A stretch of DNA of 64,000 nt from Halioglobus japonicus (lineage in GTDB: Bacteria > Pseudomonadota > Gammaproteobacteria > Pseudomonadales > Halieaceae), in the NCBI RefSeq assembly GCF_001983995.1, contig NZ_CP019450.1:2976001-3040000 (forward strand), written 5' to 3'. Within the stretch, counting starts at the first letter, position 1. Every line of letters starts with the position of its first letter. Made by a program: the position numbers and the translations under genes. Shown one piece after another: positions 18,941-28,326 of this stretch. The notes under the pieces were generated by a model, which saw nothing but the letters and a program-made list of their open reading frames with translations, did no database searches and was not told the origin of the DNA.

Positions 18941-19774
18941 TCAGAGGTTTGCCGCGTGAAAGGCCAGGTGTTCGCCGATAAAACTGGCGATAAAATAGTA
19001 ACTGTGGTCATAGCCGGGCTGCATGCGAATCGTGATCGGGTAGCCCGCCGCTTCGCTCGCGGTGACCAGCAGCTCCGGTTTCAGTTGCTCTACCAGGAAA
19101 TCATCCGCCTCACCCTGGTCGACCAGAACAGGTAATTGCTCCTGGGCCCTGCCAACCAGATCCGTCGCGTCGTAATCGCGCCAGGTAGAGCGATCATCGC
19201 CGAGATATCCCGACAGCGCTTTCTCACCCCAGGGGCAATTGAGCGGCGAGCAAATGGGTGAGAACGCAGACACCGACTGATAGCGCCCAGGGTTTTTAAG
19301 GGCAATAGTCAGCGCGCCGTGACCGCCCATGGAATGCCCGGAAATCGCCCTTCGCCCGGAATCCAGAGGCAGCGCGGCCTCCACCAGCGCCGGCAACTCG
19401 TCGACCACGTAGTCGTACATACGGTAGTGCGCTGCGTAGGGTGCCTGGGTTGCGTTGACATAGAAACCGGCACCTAATCCGAAGTCATAAGCACCGTCGG
19501 GATCATCCGCAACGCCCTCACCACGAGGGCTGGTATCAGGCGCCACGATGGCAATGCCGTGCTCCGCGGCGTAACGCTGTGCGCCCGCCTTGGTCACGAA
19601 ATTCTCGTCGGTACAGGTCAGACCAGAAAGCCAGTACAACACCGGCACAGGCCCCGCCTCTGCCTGCGGCGGCAGGTAGACGGCGAACACCATCTCACAG
19701 CCAAGCGTTCCCGACGGGTGCCGGTAACGGAGCTGACGCCCACCGAAACAGCGGTTCTCTGCAATCTGCTCCAT
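18941..19774 (-). CDS. fghA: S-formylglutathione hydrolase
   Basis: FghA hydrolyses S-formylglutathione to formate and glutathione in the cytoplasm. The 277-residue alpha/beta hydrolase has the nucleophile motif [11 protein letters not shown] and the D/H partners in [10 protein letters not shown] and [12 protein letters not shown]. It also has the family block [16 protein letters not shown]. Its ATG overlaps the frmA stop by one base, so the two enzymes of glutathione-dependent formaldehyde removal are translated together. Its product, formate, is the substrate of the fds genes directly downstream. Confidence 0.95.
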   Translation of the reverse strand: MEQIAENRCFGGRQLRYRHPSGTLGCEMVFAVYLPPQAEAGPVPVLYWLSGLTCTDENFVTKAGAQRYAAEHGIAIVAPDTSPRGEGVADDPDGAYDFGLGAGFYVNATQAPYAAHYRMYDYVVDELPALVEAALPLDSGRRAISGHSMGGHGALTIALKNPGRYQSVSAFSPICSPLNCPWGEKALSGYLGDDRSTWRDYDATDLVGRAQEQLPVLVDQGEADDFLVEQLKPELLVTASEAAGYPITIRMQPGYDHSYYFIASFIGEHLAFHAANL

Positions 19775-20880
19775 CAGTACTCCACCACCGAGCGGATGCT
19801 TTCACCGGAGTGCATCAGGTCAAAAGCTTTGTTGATATCGTCCAATGGCATGGTGTGGGTAATCAGATCATCAATATTGATTCTGCCCTCCATGTACCAG
19901 TCGACAATTTTTGGCACGTCGGTACGCCCACGAGCACCGCCAAACGCAGTGCCTTTCCAGGAACGCCCTGTCACCAGTTGGAACGGACGCGTGGAGATTT
20001 CCTTGCCAGCGCCGGCAACGCCGACAATGCAACTTTCGCCCCAGCCCTTGTGACAGCACTCCAGCGCCTGACGCATGACATCGACATTGCCAATACACTC
20101 AAAGCTGTAATCCACGCCGCCACCGGTGATCTCCACAATGTGGCCTACCACATCGTCTACCTCACTGGGATTGATAAAGTCCGTCATACCAAACTTTGTC
20201 GCCAGCTCTACTTTGGAAGGATTGAGATCGATCCCAATAATACGACCGGCACCGACCATCTTCGCGCCCTGAATGACATTCAGACCAATACCGCCGAGGC
20301 CGAATACGGCCACCGTCGCGCCTGGTTCCACTTTCATAGTGAAGGCGACGGCGCCGATACCGGTGGTTACACCACAGCCGATATAACAGATCTTGTCGAA
20401 GGGAGCGTCTTCGCGGACCTTGGCCACCGCTATTTCGGGCAGTACGGTGTAGTTGGAAAAAGTCGAGCAACCCATGTAGTGCAGAATCGGTTTACCATCC
20501 AGGGAGAAACGGCTTGAGCCGTCCGGCATAACACCCTGGCCCTGTGTTTCACGAATGGACTGGCACAGATTGGTTTTGGGGTGCAGACAAAAATTACACG
20601 TGCGGCACTCCGGCGTGTACAGAGGAATGACATGATCTCCCGGCTTTACCGACGTAACACCTGGGCCGACATCAACTACAACACCGGCGCCTTCGTGGCC
20701 GAGGATAGCGGGGAATGCGCCCTCCGGATCATCACCCGACAGGGTGAACGCATCCGTGTGACAGACGCCGGTGGCCTTGATCTCCACCAGCACCTCGCCC
20801 GCCCGGGGCCCCTCCAGGTCTACCTCACAGATTTCCAGCGGTTGGCCTGCACCAAAAGCGACTGCAGCACGTGTTTTCAT
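19774..20880 (-). CDS. frmA: S-(hydroxymethyl)glutathione dehydrogenase / class III alcohol dehydrogenase
   Basis: This 368-residue zinc dehydrogenase oxidises the formaldehyde-glutathione adduct to S-formylglutathione with NAD+. Catalytic zinc ligands are in [20 protein letters not shown] and the IGCGVTTG block. Structural zinc cysteines are in [15 protein letters not shown]. The nucleotide fold has [15 protein letters not shown]. Class III features such as [18 protein letters not shown] are present. It is the first gene of the C1 operon and is divergent from a LysR gene 117 bases away. Confidence 0.96.
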   Translation of the reverse strand: MKTRAAVAFGAGQPLEICEVDLEGPRAGEVLVEIKATGVCHTDAFTLSGDDPEGAFPAILGHEGAGVVVDVGPGVTSVKPGDHVIPLYTPECRTCNFCLHPKTNLCQSIRETQGQGVMPDGSSRFSLDGKPILHYMGCSTFSNYTVLPEIAVAKVREDAPFDKICYIGCGVTTGIGAVAFTMKVEPGATVAVFGLGGIGLNVIQGAKMVGAGRIIGIDLNPSKVELATKFGMTDFINPSEVDDVVGHIVEITGGGVDYSFECIGNVDVMRQALECCHKGWGESCIVGVAGAGKEISTRPFQLVTGRSWKGTAFGGARGRTDVPKIVDWYMEGRINIDDLITHTMPLDDINKAFDLMHSGESIRSVVEY

Positions 20881-20936
20881 CTTATCGACCCTCGATTGCT
20901 TGATTTGATGACGTTATTAAAATAGTTGCAGTTAGT

Positions 20937-20955
20937 AAGATAAATAGCCTATCTT
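20937..20955. promoter_or_regulatory. Candidate LysR-type binding site between frmA and its divergent LysR gene
   Basis: AAGATA (20937-20942) and TATCTT (20950-20955) form a perfect inverted repeat with a 7-base spacer, A/T-rich as LysR boxes usually are. It sits midway in the 117-base divergent promoter region, so it could serve autoregulation and control of the formaldehyde operon. Confidence 0.45.
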
Positions 20956-20997
20956 GCACCTGACTGTTGCCATACAGAAACAATCAGGACATTCACG

Positions 20998-21873
20998 TTG
21001 TCAGGCCATCGCTGGGAAAGTATAGAAGCCTTTGAGCGCGTTGTGCGCTTTCAGAGCTTTAGCCGCGCAGCCGAGGATCTTGGCGTCTCCCGCTCGCATG
21101 TGAGTCGCCAGGTGAGCGCCCTCGAGAACCGCCTGGGGGCCCAGTTACTGCTGCGCACCACCCGTAAGGTGTCGACCACCGAGGTGGGCCAGGCATTCTA
21201 TTTGCAGTGCCAGGATATCGTCGGCAACCTCGATGAGGCGGAGCGCGCGGTACAGGACCAGCAGGCCAAACCCCGCGGCATCTTACGGGTTACCGTCGCT
21301 GGCGCTTTCGGCGAAGACTTTATCGCCCCTGCGGCCATCGCGTTCATGGCCCAGTATCCTGACCTCACTGTGGAGTTGGATTTCAGCAATCGTCTGATCG
21401 ACCTGATCTCGGAGGGCTACGACATTGCAATCAGGGCCGGTACTCTGAAGGATTCTTCGCTCATTGCACGCCGCATCAGTTCGCGTCGATTGACCACCTG
21501 CGCAGCACCGGCCTACCTCGAACGCTATGGTGAACCCTCCAGCGTCGACGCGCTCACTAATCACAATTGCCTGCTGGGCACACTCGATACCTGGCGCTTC
21601 CGGGACAACAACCGCCACATCGATCTGCGCGTTGCCGGCAACTGGCGCAGCAACAATGGCCGGGCGCTGCGGCACGCCGCTCTCGCCGGCATGGGCTTGG
21701 TGCAACTGCCGTCGTTTTATGTGGATCAGGACATCGCCGCAGGCACGCTACTCAGTGTGCTCGATCACTGCACCCCTACCGACACCGGAGTGTGGGCTGT
21801 GTATCCGCACAATCGTCACCTGTCGGCCAAGGTGCGTTTGTTTGTGAGCTTTCTGGCAGACCACCTGGATTGA
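20998..21873 (+). CDS. LysR-family transcriptional regulator
   Basis: This is a 291-residue LysR regulator. The N-terminal helix-turn-helix is AFERVVRFQSFSRAAEDLGVSRSHVSRQVSALE-like (residues about 9-42), with a periplasmic-binding-protein-like effector domain after it (IAPAAIAFMAQYPDLTVELDFSNR...GYDIAIRAG). The apparent start is a TTG at 20998 with an AGGACA site about 5 bases before it. It is divergent from frmA, so it is the natural candidate regulator of the formaldehyde/formate operon. The effector is unknown. Confidence 0.88.
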   Translation: MSGHRWESIEAFERVVRFQSFSRAAEDLGVSRSHVSRQVSALENRLGAQLLLRTTRKVSTTEVGQAFYLQCQDIVGNLDEAERAVQDQQAKPRGILRVTVAGAFGEDFIAPAAIAFMAQYPDLTVELDFSNRLIDLISEGYDIAIRAGTLKDSSLIARRISSRRLTTCAAPAYLERYGEPSSVDALTNHNCLLGTLDTWRFRDNNRHIDLRVAGNWRSNNGRALRHAALAGMGLVQLPSFYVDQDIAAGTLLSVLDHCTPTDTGVWAVYPHNRHLSAKVRLFVSFLADHLD

Positions 21874-21880
21874 ATGAACC

Positions 21881-22783
21881 GTGACCGTCGCCGGCGTCAA
21901 TCCTGCCCTGCCGATCTCAGCCGCCATGCTGGGAATGGCTACGTTTGCTGGCATGGACGCGCTCATGAAAGGACTGTCCATCGAGATGGGTGTGTACAAC
22001 GCCCTGCTCTGGCGGACAGGCATTGCCGCCTGCCTGGCGCTCTTACTGTTCTCTCTCAAACGCTGCTCGTTGCCGGGCCGGGCTGCGCTGCGGATTCATC
22101 TCTGGCGGGGGCTGATTACCTCCGTGATGGCTTACCTGTTTTTCTGGGGGCTCGTGTTTATCCCCCTCGCCGAAGCCATTGCGCTGTCGTTTATTGCGCC
22201 ATTGATCGCCTTGTACCTAGCCGCATTACTGCTTGGGGAAACCATTAACCGCCAGACAATCATCGCCTCCTTATTGGGACTGGCCGGGGCCATTGTCATC
22301 ATCCAGGGCAAACTCAGCGGTGACTACAGTCCGGAAGCGGCCAAAGGTGTTGCAGCAATTCTATTGTCCGCCACGCTCTACGCTTACAACCTGATTCTGC
22401 AACGCCAGCAGGCGCTTATTGCCAACCCGGTGGAGATCTCCCTGTTCCAGAACGGGACAGTGACGTGCATTTACCTGCTATTCGCACCGTTCCTGGCCGT
22501 AGTTCCGCAATTGCATCAATGGCCTGTACTAACGCTCACTGCAGCGCTGGGCGTCGCTTCGCTGATGTGTCTCTCCTGGGCATACGCCCGGGCCGAGGCG
22601 AAAGCGCTAATTCCGGTGGAGTACACGGCGTTTATCTGGGCGTCACTGCTGGGCTGGTTTATGTACGGCGAGCGGCTAACGCTGGTAACGATATCGGGCA
22701 CGACGCTTATCGTCGCCGGCTGCCTGATCGCGGCGCGGTTAAGACCCAATGACGCTGAACATGTGGAGAGTACCGCGGTCTAG
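21881..22783 (+). CDS. EamA/DMT-superfamily transporter
   Basis: This is a 300-residue inner-membrane protein with about ten hydrophobic helices in two EamA repeats. The first repeat has MLGMATFAGMDALMKGL and LWRTGIAACLALLL. The second starts near residue 150 (AILLSATLYAYNLIL) and ends with AWAYARAEAKALIPVEYTAFIWASLLGW-like residues. EamA proteins export metabolites such as amino acids or nucleosides; the substrate is not predictable here. The GTG start follows the LysR stop by 7 bases. The end overlaps the convergent NTF2-like gene by 4 bases. Confidence 0.85.
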   Translation: MTVAGVNPALPISAAMLGMATFAGMDALMKGLSIEMGVYNALLWRTGIAACLALLLFSLKRCSLPGRAALRIHLWRGLITSVMAYLFFWGLVFIPLAEAIALSFIAPLIALYLAALLLGETINRQTIIASLLGLAGAIVIIQGKLSGDYSPEAAKGVAAILLSATLYAYNLILQRQQALIANPVEISLFQNGTVTCIYLLFAPFLAVVPQLHQWPVLTLTAALGVASLMCLSWAYARAEAKALIPVEYTAFIWASLLGWFMYGERLTLVTISGTTLIVAGCLIAARLRPNDAEHVESTAV

Positions 22784-23202
22784 ATAGCGCCAGGGCGTTG
22801 GCCGCCGCACAGGATGTCCGTCACCAGCTCGGTATCCATGTACTCCTTCAACTCGAGCAGGCCATCGTCGCGCCATGTCAGCAGAAAGTGGTAGGCATTG
22901 CTGTATTGCTGACCGGACACGTGCATGCCGTCAGACACCGCCTCAACGGCCACCCGATCACCCTCGGCAATCATACCAAGAATATTAAAGGCCAATCCCT
23001 CGGGAAAAGCATCCAACGCCCCGGACGCGAACTGGCGAATTTCCTCCTTTCCGCGCGATCCCGAAATCAGGGTTTGTCCCATCGTGACAACCCGACCTTC
23101 ATCACAATAGGCATTGGCAATCGCCTCACCATCACCCCGATGCATGGCATCGAAGAATTCCAGCGTGCGTTGCTTGTTACGTTCAATGGTAGTCACCGTC
23201 AC
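22780..23202 (-). CDS. NTF2-like / SnoaL-type small protein
   Basis: This 140-residue protein has the cone-shaped NTF2-like fold signature: an N-terminal helix LEFFDAMHRGDGEAIANAYCDEGRVV, GSRGKEEIRQFASGAL, and a C-terminal sheet with FLLTWRDDGLLELKEYMDTELV. Such proteins act as isomerases, dehydratases or cyclases, or have no catalysis. It is the last gene of a five-gene minus-strand operon with two SDRs, an aldehyde dehydrogenase and a beta-hydroxyacid dehydrogenase, and may act on an intermediate of that route. The start is a GTG. Confidence 0.78.
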   Translation of the reverse strand: MTVTTIERNKQRTLEFFDAMHRGDGEAIANAYCDEGRVVTMGQTLISGSRGKEEIRQFASGALDAFPEGLAFNILGMIAEGDRVAVEAVSDGMHVSGQQYSNAYHFLLTWRDDGLLELKEYMDTELVTDILCGGQRPGAI

Positions 23203-23203
23203 C

Positions 23204-24025
23204 TCAGCTAATGTTCAGTAAATTATCCCGGGTGCCTGTAAACACTTCGGCACAATAGCCGAAGTCGACAGGCAGGTTTACGCCGCTGACAAACTCCGCC
23301 ATAGCACTGTTTAGCCACACCAGTGGCTGAGCCATCTCTGCCCCTGAGGCATATCGTCCATTAGCGGGCAGGAACAAATCGATGGCCTCTGTCGGCATCT
23401 GGCCTTCCCCCGTGAGCTTGTCCATGAAACCACTGGCCGTTGGCGACGGCGATATCGCATTGATTCTTATCCCCCTACCCGCCAACACAGCCGCCCGCTG
23501 CATCGTATACACGATCATGCACTGCTTGGAAAAACCGTAGCCATCTGCACACACTTTGGGGTTGGCTACCATCCATGCTCGCGCCGACTCGAAGTCTGGT
23601 TCGAGGGCCAGAAACGCTTTGACGCTGTCCAACTGATTTCTCCACCCCATCCCGGCGGTTGAAGCAATAGAGGCAATCGCGCCGCCCTCGGTCATGCGCG
23701 GCAACAACTTCTCTGTCAGGTAGCGCATGCCACAAAAATTAATCAGCACTGTTTCTTCTGCTGAAAATGGTGGACTGGGGACACCTGCGCAATTGAACAG
23801 CGCATCCACCCTGTCGGGAAGCTGCTGCAGGCCTGCTTCGATGCTTGCAGCGTCTTGCATATCCATCATGAGCGCTGAGTGAACCGACGTCGTCACTGGC
23901 GCTATGTCCAGTGCGTAAACCTCTGCGCCGAGTTCGGAGAGCATGTGCGCCGCGGCCTGCCCCATTCCCGAAGCTGCGCCGGTAATGACGATGCGCTTGC
24001 CCTGATATCCCAGTAACGCTGACAT
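23204..24025 (-). CDS. SDR oxidoreductase, coniferyl-alcohol/3-alpha-hydroxysteroid dehydrogenase-like
   Basis: This 273-residue short-chain dehydrogenase has the cofactor motif TGAASGMG near residue 15, NCAG, and the active-site YGFSK. The overall layout (ALFNCAGVPSPP, SIASTAGMGW, then an insertion before YGFSK, and INAISPSPTASGFMDKL) is that of the coniferyl-alcohol/3-alpha-HSD group. The ATG at 24025 follows an AAGGGGGC site; the longer frame to 24133 runs into the neighbouring SDR. It probably oxidises a secondary or primary alcohol made in this cluster; the substrate is not known. Confidence 0.88.
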   Translation of the reverse strand: MSALLGYQGKRIVITGAASGMGQAAAHMLSELGAEVYALDIAPVTTSVHSALMMDMQDAASIEAGLQQLPDRVDALFNCAGVPSPPFSAEETVLINFCGMRYLTEKLLPRMTEGGAIASIASTAGMGWRNQLDSVKAFLALEPDFESARAWMVANPKVCADGYGFSKQCMIVYTMQRAAVLAGRGIRINAISPSPTASGFMDKLTGEGQMPTEAIDLFLPANGRYASGAEMAQPLVWLNSAMAEFVSGVNLPVDFGYCAEVFTGTRDNLLNIS

Positions 24026-24035
24026 CCCTGCCCCC

Positions 24036-24812
24036 TTAGGTCTGCGGATTTTTGGGTGTGGGGATGTTAGGCCGGATCTCCAACAAGTCCACAGCCACAC
24101 CACCTGGTAACGCCAACGCATAAGCGACAGCATCGCCGACTTGCCCTGCCTCCATACCCACGTCCATGTAGGTACCTACATGCGACCAGGCCTCTAGACC
24201 GGCCACAATGGCATCGACATTCCAACCCTGGGCAAAATTTGTGGCGGCGGCACCAGGTCGAATACAGGTGACACCGATGCCATCAGCCTGAAGCTCTGTC
24301 CGCAGATCACGACTGAAACGCTCCACCGCTGCCTTGGTCGCGGCATAGACTGATAGATGGCACATTTCGTCGTAGTGATGGGCAGACGCGGAAGAAATAT
24401 TCACGATACGTGGCGCCTCGCCCCCTCGCAACAGGGGAATGGCCGCTTGACTGGAGAAAACAACACCGAGGAAGTTGGTGTGCACCTGCATCACCACTTC
24501 TTTTTCAACCAGATGCTCGACAGCATTGGGCCTTGCGAGCCCCGCGTTGTTGACCAGACCATCGAGACGCCCGAAATGCTGTTTGATGTCGGCAAACGCA
24601 GCGCGCACCGCACCCGGGCTGCTAACGTCAGCCGAAACGCCGATAGCCCGCTCGGCACCGAGCTCGCTGACTGCCGCATCCAGCCCCTGCTGGCTGCGCG
24701 ATACAAGACCAACCCGGGCACCCTGCGCCACCAGACTCTCTGCTATCGCAAGACCAAAACCCTGAGAACCCCCGGTGACGATATAAACCTTATTTTCTAG
24801 TGCATTGCTCAT
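24036..24812 (-). CDS. SDR-family NAD(P)-dependent oxidoreductase
   Basis: This is a 258-residue classical SDR. The cofactor motif is TGGSQGFG (about residues 14-21), then NNAG (about 89-92), NISSAS, and the catalytic YAATK. The ATG overlaps the upstream aldehyde dehydrogenase stop by 4 bases and a second SDR follows 10 bases downstream. So two alcohol dehydrogenases and an aldehyde dehydrogenase are expressed together. The substrate cannot be assigned from sequence alone. Confidence 0.9.
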   Translation of the reverse strand: MSNALENKVYIVTGGSQGFGLAIAESLVAQGARVGLVSRSQQGLDAAVSELGAERAIGVSADVSSPGAVRAAFADIKQHFGRLDGLVNNAGLARPNAVEHLVEKEVVMQVHTNFLGVVFSSQAAIPLLRGGEAPRIVNISSASAHHYDEMCHLSVYAATKAAVERFSRDLRTELQADGIGVTCIRPGAAATNFAQGWNVDAIVAGLEAWSHVGTYMDVGMEAGQVGDAVAYALALPGGVAVDLLEIRPNIPTPKNPQT

Positions 24813-26272
24813 ACTGCTATCGCTATTGTCTTTGTTTCCAGATATTCCTCGAAACCTTCACGCCCCATCTCGCGGCCTATGCCGCTTTGTTTGTATCCGC
24901 CGAACGGCGCGTCGGGACCGTAGAAATTTCCGCCGTTGACATTAATCGTTCCGGTGCGAATCCGGCGGGCTACTGCCAGTGCACGCTCTTCGTTTCCAGA
25001 CCAGACGCTGCCGGAGAGGCCGAACTCGGAATCATTGGCGATGCGGATTGCATCCTCTTCATCGTCATAAGCGATGACGCACAATACCGGGCCGAAAATT
25101 TCTTCCCGGGCTATGACCATATCGTTGGTGACATCCACAAACACCGTGGGCTCAACGTAATAGCCTTTCTTCAATGTCGGAGGGATACCGCCTCCCAGCA
25201 GTACCCGAGCACCTTCCTGTCTGCCGCTTTCGATATAGCTCAACACGCGCTGCCGCTGCCGCTCGTTGATCAGCGGTCCCATAATCTCACTTTCCGAAGA
25301 GGGGTCACCGTAGCTGATAAACCCGAAGTAAGTTTGCAAACGCTCTTCAACCTGTTGCTGCCTGTGCCCGGGCACCAGCAGGCGCGTATTAAGTGCACAG
25401 CCCTGCCCTGCGTGAAAACAGACCGCCAACGCGCTAAGCAGACTGGTATCAAAATCGGCATCATCGAGAATGATATTGGCGGACTTGCCTCCCAGCTCAA
25501 GAAACACCTTTTTAACGGTATCCGAAGCACGCGCCATAATGCGCTTTCCAACTGCCGTCGAACCGGTAAAGGACACCATATCTACTCGTGGGTCCGCGAC
25601 TAGCATATCTCCTAATTCAGCCGGATCCTGTGCGGTAATAACGTTAAACACCCCGGCGGGAATATCCGTTTGCTCGGCGACGATGCGCCCCAGCATCGTC
25701 GCTGACCAGGGTGTATCCGGCGCAGCTTTCAGAACCACGGTGCAACCAGCAGCCAACGCGGGTATGCACTTGGCGAGGTTAATTTGTAGCGGCACATTCC
25801 ATGGGGATATAGCGGCAACTACGCCGATAGCCTCCTTCTCCACCAGACGCTTGTTTTTGCCTCCCATGATCTCGTTCACACCAAGATCCCGGCTCCAGGG
25901 GTAGTCAGGCAAGGACGCCAATGTGTAGTCAATAAACGCAATTGGCAGTTCACATTGTGGCCCCGACTGGCCACAGATACCCAGTGGTGCGCCAGTTTCA
26001 GCCGCAATTTGCTGCTTAAGCACATCCATTGACGACACCAGCGCCGCCTTGAGTTGCTGCAAACACTCGTGTCTGAAAGCGTGGTTGGTTGACCAGTCAG
26101 ACGTATCGAATGCTCGCCGCGCTGCAGCAATGGCCTGCTCCATGTCCTGGGGAGCGGCATCTGCCACCTGCCCCAACACTTCTTCCGTCGCGGGGTTGAG
26201 ATTCGGATAAGTGGCACCGCCCGTCGCTTCGACAAGCTCGCCGTCAATGAGCAATCGTGCCTCGGCATTCAT
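24809..26272 (-). CDS. NAD-dependent aldehyde dehydrogenase
   Basis: This 487-residue enzyme of the ALDH superfamily oxidises an aldehyde to the acid. Visible motifs are AISPWNVPLQINLAK (cofactor region), TGSTAVGKRIM, FLELGGKSANII with the general-base glutamate, and GQGCALNTR with the nucleophilic cysteine. EIFGPVL and PFGGYKQSGIGRE lie near the end. The ATG at 26272 sits next to the stop of the upstream dehydrogenase; the frame continues to 26557 but that extension is inside the neighbour. It is co-transcribed with two SDRs and probably finishes an alcohol-to-acid route. Confidence 0.93.
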   Translation of the reverse strand: MNAEARLLIDGELVEATGGATYPNLNPATEEVLGQVADAAPQDMEQAIAAARRAFDTSDWSTNHAFRHECLQQLKAALVSSMDVLKQQIAAETGAPLGICGQSGPQCELPIAFIDYTLASLPDYPWSRDLGVNEIMGGKNKRLVEKEAIGVVAAISPWNVPLQINLAKCIPALAAGCTVVLKAAPDTPWSATMLGRIVAEQTDIPAGVFNVITAQDPAELGDMLVADPRVDMVSFTGSTAVGKRIMARASDTVKKVFLELGGKSANIILDDADFDTSLLSALAVCFHAGQGCALNTRLLVPGHRQQQVEERLQTYFGFISYGDPSSESEIMGPLINERQRQRVLSYIESGRQEGARVLLGGGIPPTLKKGYYVEPTVFVDVTNDMVIAREEIFGPVLCVIAYDDEEDAIRIANDSEFGLSGSVWSGNEERALAVARRIRTGTINVNGGNFYGPDAPFGGYKQSGIGREMGREGFEEYLETKTIAIAV

Positions 26273-26273
26273 A

Positions 26274-27164
26274 TCAGCTGCAATCCCCCGCCTGAGCCGG
26301 CCGCGAGGCATCACGGGCCAGAAAAACATCTTCAATACGATCGCGCACATATTCGGCCGTGGGCAGCGTGACGCTGTGTGCGGCCGCCGTCGCGATAGCA
26401 CACTCGAGATCCTTGCTCCCCAGAGCGCCCATCGCTCCAAAGATTTGCTGCATATCCTCATCGCTGGCGGATGCGGCCAGACTGTTTCTAGCGCTGACAA
26501 ACATATGCATTTGCTCGTTGACCACGCCATTGGACAAACCAACATCACGCAACACATCCACCGACAGTCCGCAGGCCTCTGCCAGCCGTGTAGCCTCAGC
26601 CATAGCGACGAATTCAGTGTACTGAATGAAGTTGTTACAGAGTTTCAACGCAATGCCCGCGCCGACGCCACCGGCGTGAACCACTTTTTCTGCGGAACGC
26701 ATCAGGATCGGATGGCTGCGATCGAGAATGGCATCATCCCCACCAACCATGTAGCACAACGTGCCTGCCTCCGCGCGATGAGCGCCGCCGGTCATCGGCG
26801 CGTCAATCAAAAAGATACCGCACGACCACGCGTCATCTGACCACTTGAGCAGTCGCTCCTGGGTCACAGTACTGTGAATGGCGATAACCGTATTGGCCCC
26901 CGCATTACTCAAAAGACCAGCATCACCATAGAGCAAGCTCTCTACCTGTGCGTCGTCGCGCACACAGACTCCGATATGTTCACACTGCGACGCCAGCTCG
27001 GCGAGTGACTCACAGGCTGTGGCACCCTGCTCGACCAGCGACTGCACGGCCTGCTGATCAACATCAAATACATGCACTGAATAGGCATCGCTAATCAAGC
27101 GCGTAGCCACCGGCTTGCCGATATTACCCAGGCCGATGTAGCCGACGTGTGTCTGCAGACTCAT
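26274..27164 (-). CDS. 3-hydroxyisobutyrate dehydrogenase-family NAD(P) oxidoreductase
   Basis: This 296-residue beta-hydroxyacid dehydrogenase has the N-terminal Rossmann motif YIGLGNIGKPVA. The substrate block is DAPMTGGAHRAEAGTL and the catalytic lysine lies in KLCNNFIQY. It would oxidise a hydroxyacid or reduce a semialdehyde or imine. The ATG at 27164 gives a normal length; the frame up to 27221 has no support. It heads the minus-strand operon and is divergent from a tandem-MarR regulator 85 bases away. Confidence 0.87.
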   Translation of the reverse strand: MSLQTHVGYIGLGNIGKPVATRLISDAYSVHVFDVDQQAVQSLVEQGATACESLAELASQCEHIGVCVRDDAQVESLLYGDAGLLSNAGANTVIAIHSTVTQERLLKWSDDAWSCGIFLIDAPMTGGAHRAEAGTLCYMVGGDDAILDRSHPILMRSAEKVVHAGGVGAGIALKLCNNFIQYTEFVAMAEATRLAEACGLSVDVLRDVGLSNGVVNEQMHMFVSARNSLAASASDEDMQQIFGAMGALGSKDLECAIATAAAHSVTLPTAEYVRDRIEDVFLARDASRPAQAGDCS

Positions 27165-27221
27165 GCTGATTCCGCTTGTTGGGAAAATGTTTCCGCAGCA
27201 TAGAAAAGCGCCTTCCCACAT

Positions 27222-27247
27222 GTCAAGCCTAATTGACTACAGGTCAA
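27222..27247. promoter_or_regulatory. Candidate MarR operator overlapping the regulator's own ribosome site
   Basis: TTGAC (27233-27237) and GTCAA (27243-27247) form the inverted repeat TTGACTACAGGTCAA. A further GTCAA at 27222-27226 makes a second inverted pair with the same TTGAC. The right half covers the AGG that precedes the ATG at 27250. Location between two divergent operons suits repression of both. Confidence 0.5.
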
Positions 27248-27249
27248 CC

Positions 27250-28326
27250 ATGATTTACTTTATTTCCATGAGCACAGCGATTAACAGCAACCACCGGTCA
27301 CTCCTGCGTCACTACCGGGACAACTTTGCCAGGCACATGCTCGCTGTGAGCATTCATCTACAGTCTGAAATCATGAATGCACTGACGGTAAAGCACGGAC
27401 ACAGCCAACTCCGCATCAATTTTGAACCCTATATGAACCTGGCCGGTGAACACGGTGCCCGACTGTCCGACATCGCCACCCGGCTGGGCATCTCACGCCA
27501 GGCTGCAAACCAGGCAGTGAATCAAATCGAACGCGCGGGCTATCTGGAACGCACACCCGACCCGCAGGACGGTCGCGCCAAGTTGCTTACGCTCACTGAG
27601 GACGGCAAATCAATGACGCGCCAGGGTGCACGCGAGGCAATGCAGCAGCAGTCGCGTTTGGCAGCCATCATTGGCGAGCCGGCCCTCGATGACACCGCAA
27701 AAAACCTGGCAACGCTATCGCGCAAACTCGGCCTGTTCGTACCGGACAGTATCGGCACACACAGCCCGCTGGTCAGCCTGCTGCCCAGACTGGCAGACAC
27801 CATCAGTAACAAACTAATGGAGCTGACAATCGCCTCAGGACACCCGAGGCTCAAACGAAGTTTCGGTCCGGTCCTCATTGCTATCGGCCCGCATGGTGGA
27901 CGCATCCAGCAAATAGCCGAATACCAGGATGTCAGTAAACAGGCGATCAGCGCCACAGTTGCCGAACTGGTAGCGCTCGGCTATATCCAACGCTGCGCCG
28001 ACCCGGATGACGCTCGCCAGCTAGTGGTAACTTTCACTAAAAAAGGCCTACAGCTAATTGCCGATTCAATAGCTGCTGTGCAAACACTGAAGACGGAATT
28101 TTCCTTACTCATGGGCAAGGCAGCCTTTGTCCAGGTCACGGCTGCGATGGCAGAAATTTATCGAGCCTTCCAGCTCGAGAGCGATGTATTCGGCCAGCCC
28201 TACGGCGATCAACTGGACGTCATTATCCGCAATTTAAACCGCGAGCTTGGGCCGGAACGGGCCCGCGAACTGGCCGAGCGCATTCTCGCGACAACGCCTG
28301 AAACAATACGGGAGAAATCACCATGA
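27250..28326 (+). CDS. Tandem MarR-domain transcriptional regulator
   Basis: This protein of about 358 residues holds two complete MarR-type winged-helix units in one chain. The first has ARLSDIATRLGISRQAANQAVNQIERAGYLERTPDPQDGRAK. The second, about 170 residues later, has GRIQQIAEYQDVSKQAISATVAELVALGYIQRCADPDDARQ. Ordinary MarR proteins are about 150 residues and work as homodimers; this could be an intramolecular pseudo-dimer. The start at 27250 has an AGG site within the putative operator; 27268 is an alternative. The next gene overlaps by 4 bases (ATGA). Confidence 0.85.
   Translation: MIYFISMSTAINSNHRSLLRHYRDNFARHMLAVSIHLQSEIMNALTVKHGHSQLRINFEPYMNLAGEHGARLSDIATRLGISRQAANQAVNQIERAGYLERTPDPQDGRAKLLTLTEDGKSMTRQGAREAMQQQSRLAAIIGEPALDDTAKNLATLSRKLGLFVPDSIGTHSPLVSLLPRLADTISNKLMELTIASGHPRLKRSFGPVLIAIGPHGGRIQQIAEYQDVSKQAISATVAELVALGYIQRCADPDDARQLVVTFTKKGLQLIADSIAAVQTLKTEFSLLMGKAAFVQVTAAMAEIYRAFQLESDVFGQPYGDQLDVIIRNLNRELGPERARELAERILATTPETIREKSP

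Noticed and set aside
19579..20517. 312-codon plus-strand frame over frmA and fghA
   Set aside because: Shadow of two strongly conserved enzymes.
26273..26557. N-terminal extension of the aldehyde dehydrogenase
   Set aside because: It lies inside the upstream dehydrogenase gene; the ATG at 26272 gives the normal ALDH start.
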